A stretch of 19,397 nucleotides of DNA, taken from contig JBIOJB010000059.1 in the NCBI GenBank assembly GCA_044450465.1, forward strand, positions 1-19,397, in the 5' to 3' direction. The stretch comes from JBIOJB01 sp044450465. Lineage in GTDB: Bacteria; Chloroflexota; Dormibacteria; Dormibacterales; Dormibacteraceae. Position numbers and translations under genes: made by a program. Positions 13,889 through 19,397 of this stretch are shown here, in pieces. The notes beneath the pieces were generated by a model. It searched no databases and had not been told where the DNA came from. It saw only the letters and a program-made list of their open reading frames with translations. Each line of letters begins with the position of its first letter. The stretch's first letter is position 1.

Positions 13889-16027
13889 ATGGATGAGGCG
13901 GCTCTTGCTCGCGAGCTGATGAGCACGTACCGCGCCGAGGCGCGGGAACGACTTGAAGCGGTGACGCGACTCCTGCTTGACCTTGAGAAGGCCGAGACCG
14001 GTCGTGCAGTAGCCGCCTGCGTCGAGCAGATCTTCCGCGAAGTGCACAGCCTCAAGGGTGCCGCGCGTTCGGTCTCGGAACCGGCGGTGGAGGAGTCGGC
14101 GCATGCCTTCGAGAACCTGCTGGCGCTCGCCAGAGGACAGGAATTCATCGATGAGGTTGCGATTCAAGGCTGGTACGGCCACCTCGACCACCTTGGCGCT
14201 CTGATCGAGTCAGCCAATGTCCCTTTCGAAGCGACGCCTGGAGCAACCCCGACTGAATCGGACATCGTCGCCGCCGCGCCGATCGCACTACCACTCGACG
14301 AAAGCATCAGGGTCGCCATCCCGCGGCTCGATCGTCTGCTGGCCGACGCGGGCAGCCTGCTTGTCTCGGAGCAAGCCGAGCTGGAGGTGGTGACCCAGCT
14401 GTCAGACATATGTCGTGAGGTGGTGGCACTGGAGGCCGGTTTTCGCCGTCCTGGGCGGGGTCGCGAGCCGGAAGGCCACATCGCCGGGTTGCGCACCGTG
14501 CGGCAACAACTCCAGAGCCTCCTTCAGACGCTCCGCCGCCAGCGGGTTGAGGGGCGTCGCCAACTGCAGACGCTCAGTGACGACCTCCGTACGCTGCGAA
14601 TGACGCCGGTCAAGACCCTGTTCCGCTCGTTCGAGCGCATGGTCCGCGACCTGGCGCTTGATGCCGGGAAGCGGGTGGAGTTCGAGATCGTAGGAGAGGA
14701 GGTCGAGCTCGACAAGGCTGTCCTGGATGCGCTGCGGGACCCGATGGTGCACCTGCTTCGCAATGCGGTCGACCATGGGGTCGAAACGATTGCCGAGCGG
14801 CAGGCGGCGGGCAAGCCGGAGACAGGCACTCTCCGGCTGGCAGCAAGCCGCCGGGGCAGTGAAGTGCTCATTACGCTGAAGGATGACGGCCGCGGAATTG
14901 ACCCGAAGGTGCTGCGGGTCCAGGCGGTTCGATCTCTGCTGCTGACGCCGGCTGAAGCCGAAGCGTCCAAAGACTCGCAAATCCTGGACCTGATCTTCAG
15001 GAGCGGCTTTTCGACCCGAAGCCAGGCAGACGAAATTTCCGGCCGCGGGCTTGGGCTGGCGATCGTCCGGCAGGCGCTCGAGGCGCTTCATGGCAGAGTG
15101 GTGGTCGAAAGTCACGCGGTGGGCGTCGGTACCACTTTCGAAGCGGCTGTGCCGTTGACGCTCGCGACCACCCGCTGTCTGTTGCTGGTTGCCGGAAGCG
15201 ACACCTACGCGGTTCCCCTGGAGGCGATCCAACGAACGGCCGTCATCAGCGCAGAGGATATCGTTGTAGTTCAGGGCAGGCCCGCCATCCGGTTCGAGGA
15301 CCGAGTGGCGCCATTCGTCCATCTGGCGACTCTCCTACACGGCAAGGCGGCCGCGACGCCTCCACGGCTGCCCGCGGTAATCATGGAGTCGGCCATGGGC
15401 CGGGTCGCAATCGCCGGGGACATGCTCCGCGGCGAGCGCGAGCTCGTCGTGAAGCGATTCCCTTCCATCCTGCCCACCCCGATTCCCTGCCTGACAGGTG
15501 CGGCTGTGCTCACCTCCGGCGAGATCGTCCTAGTGGTTGATCCTGCGGACGTCGTTCAGCGCGCCCTCAGCCTCGCCAAGAGCGTATCCGGTTTCGCGCC
15601 TGTGGTTGCTCTGGCTGGTCCCCCGCTGAGGCCTCGGGTCCTGGTGGCAGATGATTCCCTCACCACCCGGACGCTGGAGCGAAATATCCTCAGAGCGGCC
15701 GGCTACGACGTTGCCGAGGTGCCTGATGGCGCTGCGGCGATGAGGATGCTGCAGGCTGAACCCTTTGATCTCGTCGTGAGTGATGTGGAGATGCCGAAGC
15801 TTGACGGGATCGGCTTGACCCAGTGGATTCGAGCACAGCCCAAGATCAGCACTTTGCCGGTCGTCCTGGTCACGGCCGGCGCGCACGCTGACGATCGCGT
15901 ACGCGGGCTGAACGCGGGCGCGGACGCCTACATCGTCAAGCGCCAATTCAGGCAGTCGGAGCTCCTAGAGATGGTGGATCGGTTGCTCGGGCGCGCCCGG
16001 CTGCGGGACCTCGAGGTGAGCGTGTGA
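13889..16027 (+). CDS. CheA histidine kinase fused to a C-terminal receiver (CheA-REC; WspE/FrzE-like)
   Basis: 712 residues. Hpt domain ~1-105 with phospho-acceptor His53 (HSLKGAARS). A linker region of ~120-200 has no clear P2 domain. Dimerisation helices lie at ~200-250. HATPase ~275-425 has HLLRNAVDHG (288-297), DDGRGID (332-338) and GRGLGL (385-390). A CheW-like regulatory domain spans ~425-560 (TRCLLLVAGSDTYAVPLEAI). The receiver (~583-700) has Asp588-Asp589, phospho-Asp632 (VVSDVEMPKLDG), Thr662 and Lys684. Fused CheA-REC is the form found in Wsp and Frz systems, where the attached receiver acts as phosphate sink or relay. ATG 13889 has TGAGGG 6 nt upstream. The stop overlaps the CheB GTG (GTGA). 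Confidence 0.97.
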   Translation: MDEAALARELMSTYRAEARERLEAVTRLLLDLEKAETGRAVAACVEQIFREVHSLKGAARSVSEPAVEESAHAFENLLALARGQEFIDEVAIQGWYGHLDHLGALIESANVPFEATPGATPTESDIVAAAPIALPLDESIRVAIPRLDRLLADAGSLLVSEQAELEVVTQLSDICREVVALEAGFRRPGRGREPEGHIAGLRTVRQQLQSLLQTLRRQRVEGRRQLQTLSDDLRTLRMTPVKTLFRSFERMVRDLALDAGKRVEFEIVGEEVELDKAVLDALRDPMVHLLRNAVDHGVETIAERQAAGKPETGTLRLAASRRGSEVLITLKDDGRGIDPKVLRVQAVRSLLLTPAEAEASKDSQILDLIFRSGFSTRSQADEISGRGLGLAIVRQALEALHGRVVVESHAVGVGTTFEAAVPLTLATTRCLLLVAGSDTYAVPLEAIQRTAVISAEDIVVVQGRPAIRFEDRVAPFVHLATLLHGKAAATPPRLPAVIMESAMGRVAIAGDMLRGERELVVKRFPSILPTPIPCLTGAAVLTSGEIVLVVDPADVVQRALSLAKSVSGFAPVVALAGPPLRPRVLVADDSLTTRTLERNILRAAGYDVAEVPDGAAAMRMLQAEPFDLVVSDVEMPKLDGIGLTQWIRAQPKISTLPVVLVTAGAHADDRVRGLNAGADAYIVKRQFRQSELLEMVDRLLGRARLRDLEVSV

Positions 16028-17046
16028 TCCGAGTGCTCGTGGTCGATGACTCGTCGACTATCCGGATCTTTTTGCGCGCGCTCCTGGAGGAGGATCTCGA
16101 CATCTCGGTTGTCGGGGAGGCGGCCGATGGCGAACTGGCGCTGCGCGCGTGCAAGACTCTGAGGCCGGATGTCGTGACCATGGACCTGGTCATGCCACGC
16201 GACGGTGTGACAGCGATCCGGCGGATCATGGACGAGGTCCCAACTCCAATCGTCATCGTGAGCGCACTTGCGAGCCAGGCCAATGACACGGCCGTATTCG
16301 ATGGCCTCGCTGCCGGCGCCGTAGCAGTTGTGCGGCGCCCGCCCTCGAGGACGCATCCTGAATTCGGTGCGCATTGCCGGGAGCTCCTCGGTGCGGTGAA
16401 GACCGTGGCCGGAATCGCTCTGGTGCGCAGGCCCCAACTGTCGAATCGTATGAAGGACGCGGCCGCGATGCCTTCGTCGCCCCTAATGCTCGTCGGAGTC
16501 GGTGCTTCGACCGGTGGGCCGGGGGCGGTGATGGAGCTGCTCCGCAGCCTGCCCAAAGGTTTCGCTCCTTCCATCGCTCTGGTACAGCACATGACGCCTG
16601 GATTCGGGCATGGCCTTGTGGAGTGGCTGGCGAGCGGGAGTCCTCTTCCGGTGCGGCTTGCAGTGTCAGGGATGCGGCTGCCATGGCGGGGGATTCTGGT
16701 GGCGCCCGATGGCGTTCACCTGACGGTGGACGGCAAAGGCATGGTCAGGCTCACGTCGACCCCAGCCTGCCAGGGCCACCGGCCCTCGGTCGACGCGCTC
16801 TTCGACTCGATGGCCGGCTGGCGTCCACGAGCCTGCGCCGGGGTCCTGCTGTCCGGCATGGGGAGGGACGGCGCCGAGGGCCTCGCACGGCTACGCGAAC
16901 TGGGCGGCCGAACCATGGTGCAGTCAGAGGAGACCTGTGTAGTCTTCGGGATGCCCGGCGCCGCATTCGAGATCGGGGCGGCCGAGATGGCGCTGCGCCC
17001 TTCGGCGCTGGCCAAAAGGCTGGCCGTCCTGGCCAGGGCGGCATGA
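16024..17046 (+). CDS. CheB-type receptor methylesterase (WspF-like)
   Basis: 340 residues, GTG start fixed by the 4-nt overlap with CheA. The receiver spans ~1-115 with Asp8-Asp9 and phospho-Asp54 (VVTMDLVMPRDG; one residue shorter than the usual MPGMDG loop). The conserved Lys after strand 5 (EKPP or PKP in relatives) is Arg105 (VVRRPPS). The linker is ~115-150. The esterase domain has the complete triad Ser162 (GASTGGP), His189 (VQHMTPGF) and Asp282 (LLSGMGRDGAEG), plus QGHRPSVDALF. It removes methyl groups from receptor glutamates, opposing CheR. Lys-to-Arg could weaken phosphorylation-dependent activation, so the enzyme may be regulated differently, but catalysis should be intact. The stop overlaps the next gene by 4 nt (ATGA). 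Confidence 0.96.
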   Translation: MIRVLVVDDSSTIRIFLRALLEEDLDISVVGEAADGELALRACKTLRPDVVTMDLVMPRDGVTAIRRIMDEVPTPIVIVSALASQANDTAVFDGLAAGAVAVVRRPPSRTHPEFGAHCRELLGAVKTVAGIALVRRPQLSNRMKDAAAMPSSPLMLVGVGASTGGPGAVMELLRSLPKGFAPSIALVQHMTPGFGHGLVEWLASGSPLPVRLAVSGMRLPWRGILVAPDGVHLTVDGKGMVRLTSTPACQGHRPSVDALFDSMAGWRPRACAGVLLSGMGRDGAEGLARLRELGGRTMVQSEETCVVFGMPGAAFEIGAAEMALRPSALAKRLAVLARAA

Positions 17047-18323
17047 CCGACTCCGCTCAGCGTCACATACTCTTGGTCGAAGACAGCCGCACCCAGGCCG
17101 CGCGAGCAGAGCTGGTGCTTGAAGACGCCGGATATAGCGTGACCGTCGCGAGGGACGGTGAGGCGGCCTGGGAACGAATCGGCGCCGAGCGGTTCGACAT
17201 CATCGTCTCCGACATCAACATGCCCGGGATCGATGGGTATGAGCTCTGCCGGCGCGCGAAGGCGCATGCGACGGAAAGACCCACTCCGTTCGTTCTCCTG
17301 ACCGACCACGAGGAATTGACGGCGCTTGTACGCGGCGTCGAGGTGGGCGCCGACGACTTCATCCTCAAGCCTTGGACGCCGGCAGGGCTCATAGGCCGCA
17401 TGGCGGTCGTGCTGCGAGACGCCGGGCCGGGCAGAGCCGAAGCAGCGGTCAGCTCCATCCAGCGGATGACCGGGTTGCTGATGGGCCGGACGAAGGAGCT
17501 TGAAGATGCCTACCGGGAACTGGAACTGGCAAACCAGCGGCTGGAAGAGGCGACCAGGCACAAATCCGAGTTCCTGGCCAAGATGTCGCATGAGCTCCGG
17601 ACACCGCTGACCGCAATCCTCGGCTTCACGGACCTGCTGCTCGACCCGGATCGACGGTACGCGGCGGACAAGCAACGAGCTTTCCTGTCGCACATTCGCT
17701 CCGGCGGCAGCCACCTCCTCTCACTGATCAACGACCTCCTCGACCTTGCCAAAGTCGAGGCGGGCAAGATGGAGATCGGACATGAGCGGTTCGGTCTCAA
17801 GGAGGTGCTCGAGGAAACGGCGGCGGTGATCAGGGGAATGGCCGAGCAGAAACACATCGTCGTGAATGTGGTGGTTCCCGATGACGACGTCGTGGTCGTC
17901 GGGGACCAAAGGCGGCTCAAGCAGGTGGTCTTCAACCTTCTCTCCAACGCGGTCAAGTTCACGCCTCCGAAGGGCCGAGTGCTTTTGGGCTTGGAAGCTG
18001 CCGACGGGCTGGCGCGGGTTTGGGTGGACGACAACGGACCGGGAATCGCCTCCGCAGATCAGGAGCGCATCTTCCAGGACTTCCAGCAGGTAAAGGGCAC
18101 CGTGAGCGAGTTCGCCGGCACGGGAATGGGTCTAGCCCTGTGCCGGGCATTTGTAGAGTTGCATGCTGGCACGATCAGCGTTCGGAGTGAGCTCGGCATG
18201 GGAAGTACCTTTGCGTTCACGGTACCGCTCGCTCCGCATGAGGCGGGCCGCAACGGCAGCGAACTCATCACCCAGGTCAGAAATGCGAGTCAGGCTGAGG
18301 GAGGAAGCGTAGCTGCGCCGTAG
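17043..18323 (+). CDS. Receiver-histidine kinase fusion (REC-HisKA-HATPase), likely output of the chemosensory operon
   Basis: 426 residues from ATG 17043, which overlaps the CheB stop; the open frame continues upstream to 16374 but that part is a shadow of cheB. The N-terminal receiver (~7-122) has Glu13-Asp14, phospho-Asp57 (IIVSDINMPGIDG), Thr87 and Lys109 (FILKPW), all intact. A coiled coil (~148-175) leads to HisKA with His183 (MSHELRTPLTAILG). HATPase has Asn302 (NLLSNAVKFT), DDNGPGI (329-335) and GTGMGL (359-364). It stands where wspR (a diguanylate cyclase) stands in the Wsp operon. The natural reading is that CheA phosphorylates the receiver, which sets the activity of the attached kinase, which then acts on another receiver such as the two stand-alone ones nearby. 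That wiring is inference. Confidence 0.95.
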   Translation: MTDSAQRHILLVEDSRTQAARAELVLEDAGYSVTVARDGEAAWERIGAERFDIIVSDINMPGIDGYELCRRAKAHATERPTPFVLLTDHEELTALVRGVEVGADDFILKPWTPAGLIGRMAVVLRDAGPGRAEAAVSSIQRMTGLLMGRTKELEDAYRELELANQRLEEATRHKSEFLAKMSHELRTPLTAILGFTDLLLDPDRRYAADKQRAFLSHIRSGGSHLLSLINDLLDLAKVEAGKMEIGHERFGLKEVLEETAAVIRGMAEQKHIVVNVVVPDDDVVVVGDQRRLKQVVFNLLSNAVKFTPPKGRVLLGLEAADGLARVWVDDNGPGIASADQERIFQDFQQVKGTVSEFAGTGMGLALCRAFVELHAGTISVRSELGMGSTFAFTVPLAPHEAGRNGSELITQVRNASQAEGGSVAAP

Positions 18324-18341
18324 GGAGGTGGGGAAACCTCC
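18324..18341 (+). terminator. Short hairpin directly after the chemosensory operon
   Basis: GGAGGT (18324-18329), a GGGGAA loop and ACCTCC (18336-18341) form a perfect 6-bp stem starting right after the last stop codon. There is no T-tract behind it, so it is only a weak intrinsic-terminator candidate. Confidence 0.3.
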
Positions 18342-18619
18342 GATTGCCGACTTTGACACCTTATCCAGTGGACTTCGGTGGACTCTGGTGGACGACATGC
18401 GCTACCTCCGAGCTTGGTGGCGGGAACTCTGCCGCGCGACATAAGAGAACTATCCGGTGAACTCACACACCCTCGAGTCCACCACCTGATCCCATTCCGC
18501 GAACCGGGGACCGCGGCAACATCGGAGGTCGAGAGGATTCAATTCCATCGCCTTCGGCTCAGCGGACGGTGGGCCGCGGCCGAACAGCCCGTTGGGGGGG
18601 TGTACTCTGCCTGCGGATC
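18342..18619. other. Spacer before the methyltransferase gene
   Basis: No convincing gene: an 81-codon plus-strand frame (18378-18623) lacks a ribosome binding site and any recognisable domain. The spacer holds the phased repeat at 18368-18397, an inverted copy of part of it at 18475-18484, a seven-G run (18594-18600) and a TACTCT (18603-18608) whose end is 11 nt from the methyltransferase ATG. The last would suit a -10 box of a leaderless transcript, but no matching -35 is evident. Confidence 0.35.
18368..18397 (+). repeat. Three direct GTGGAC repeats phased at 10 bp, with a distant inverted copy
   Basis: GTGGAC occurs at 18368, 18378 and 18388, exactly one DNA turn apart. GGTGGACTC (18377-18385) has a perfect inverse, GAGTCCACC, at 18475-18483, and TGGTGGAC (18386-18393) is matched by GTCCACCA at 18477-18484. 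This could be a regulator binding site or a large stem; it could also be a trace of a mobile-element end. Confidence 0.5.
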
Positions 18620-19397
18620 ATGACGCAGGACTTCGACCCGGTCGCATTCAAGGAGACAACGCGGAAGCAGTGGCAGAACGCGGCGGCCGCCTGGCACCGC
18701 TGGACGCCCACGCTTCACGCCTGGCTGGGCCCGGTTACCGAAGCCATGCTCGATCTGGCGAAGCTCAAGGTCGGCGACCGGGTCCTCGACCTGGGGGCGG
18801 GCGCCGGCGAGCCCTCGCTGTCGGCTGCCCACAGGGTCGGCCCGTCCGGCCAGGTAGTGGCCACGGACATCTCGTCCAACATCCTCGAGTTCGCCGCGCA
18901 GACCGCGCGGGCCCGGGGTCTGACCAATCTCGAGACTCGGGTCATGGATGGCGAGAAGCCCGACCTGCCCGACGCCACCTTTGACGTCGTGCTCTCACGA
19001 CTGGGGTTGATCTACTTCCCCGACCGGGAGGGAGCGCTGCGTTCGGCGCACCGCATACTCAAGAGCGGCGGCAGTGTAGTGCTGGCCAGCTTCTCCACAC
19101 CCGAGCAGAACCGCTTCTTCTCGATCCCCATCTCGGTCATCCGGCGGCGTGCCCGATTGGCTCCTCCCGCGCCTGGATTACCGGGCCCATTCGGCCTCGG
19201 TGCTCCGGGGATGATGGAGGACACGCTTCGCCGCGCTGGTTTCGCCGACCCGACCGCACTGGCCTTGCGGACGCCATTGCGGCTCGCCTCCGCGGCCGAG
19301 TGCGTCCGCTTCGAGCGCGAGTCGTTTGGCGCTTTGCAGCAGATGCTGGCCGCGCTGCCGGATGCGGAGCAGGATGCAACCTGGGAAGAGATCGAGC
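18620..19397 (+). CDS. SAM-dependent methyltransferase (UbiE/Methyltransf_11-like), 3'-truncated by the window edge
   Basis: The frame is open from ATG 18620 to the last base (259 residues visible). After an N-terminal helical part (WQNAAAAWHRWTPTLHAWLG), motif I reads VGDRVLDLGAGAGEPSLSAA (~residues 54-73), motif II is VVATDISSNILEFA, and the later blocks are MDGEKPDLPDATFDVVLSRLG and LIYFPDREGALRSAHRILKSGG. These are the class I SAM fold motifs of the UbiE-like group of small-molecule methyltransferases. The substrate cannot be told: quinone, arsenite and natural-product enzymes share this look. It lies ~300 bp beyond the chemosensory operon and is probably transcribed separately. The ribosome binding site is not evident, consistent with a leaderless start. 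Confidence 0.92.
   Translation, partial: MTQDFDPVAFKETTRKQWQNAAAAWHRWTPTLHAWLGPVTEAMLDLAKLKVGDRVLDLGAGAGEPSLSAAHRVGPSGQVVATDISSNILEFAAQTARARGLTNLETRVMDGEKPDLPDATFDVVLSRLGLIYFPDREGALRSAHRILKSGGSVVLASFSTPEQNRFFSIPISVIRRRARLAPPAPGLPGPFGLGAPGMMEDTLRRAGFADPTALALRTPLRLASAAECVRFERESFGALQQMLAALPDAEQDATWEEIE

Noticed and set aside
14402..15322. A 306-codon minus-strand ORF within cheA
   Set aside because: It is antisense to the CheA dimerisation, ATPase and CheW-like domains; its composition is typical of a shadow frame.
16374..17042. A 223-residue N-terminal extension of the REC-HK gene within cheB
   Set aside because: It overlaps the CheB esterase domain in another frame and has no homology; the ATG at 17043 with a 4-nt ATGA overlap fits the operon pattern.
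18342..18560. A possible tRNA or attachment site near the spacer repeats
   Set aside because: No T-loop (GTTCRANNC-type) or cloverleaf could be fitted on either strand.
18378..18623. An 81-codon plus-strand ORF before the methyltransferase
   Set aside because: It starts within the GTGGAC repeat, has no ribosome binding site and no recognisable domain, and runs into the methyltransferase start.

Overview
The window is high-GC bacterial DNA, very densely coded, with frequent GTG/TTG starts and stop-start overlaps (GTGA, ATGA, TGATG). No rRNA, tRNA or CRISPR array was seen. The protein style (multi-PAS kinases, single-domain receiver proteins, a Wsp-like chemosensory cluster without flagellar genes, a FabF of soil-bacterial type) suggests a non-model soil lineage such as Chloroflexota, Candidatus Dormibacterota or Actinomycetota. 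The sequence alone does not settle the phylum.

Layout. (1) 1-1041 (+): the 3' part of a FabF-type beta-ketoacyl-ACP synthase, followed by a convergent spacer (1042-1355). (2) 1356-6924 (-): a tightly coupled signalling operon. In transcription order it encodes a small single-TM protein, a class III nucleotide cyclase, a soluble PAS-PAS hybrid histidine kinase, a single-domain receiver, a possible 30-residue micro-protein and a multi-pass membrane PAS histidine kinase. Nearly every junction overlaps by 1 or 4 nt. (3) 6925-7601: a divergent spacer holding the frameshifted C-terminal remnant of a large serine recombinase. (4) 7602-9432 (+): a second single-domain receiver, paralogous to the first, and a soluble histidine kinase. 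(5) 9533-18323 (+): a complete chemosensory operon of alternative-cellular-function style: CheW, CheR-TPR, CheW, MCP with a CHASE3-like sensor, CheA-REC, CheB, and a REC-histidine kinase. (6) 18324-18619: a spacer with phased 10-bp repeats. (7) 18620-19397 (+): the 5' part of a SAM-dependent methyltransferase that runs off the window.

How it may work together. The chemosensory operon has the same parts as the Pseudomonas Wsp system (two CheW, TPR-tailed CheR, CheA-REC, CheB), but the place of the diguanylate cyclase WspR is taken by a receiver fused to a histidine kinase. Together with four non-CheA kinases, two stand-alone receivers, six receiver domains in all and a nucleotide cyclase, and with no DNA-binding output domain anywhere in the window, this looks like a phosphorelay hub. 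A chemoreceptor array may feed a second kinase tier and, possibly, cAMP. The wiring is inference; the domain content is read directly from the sequence.
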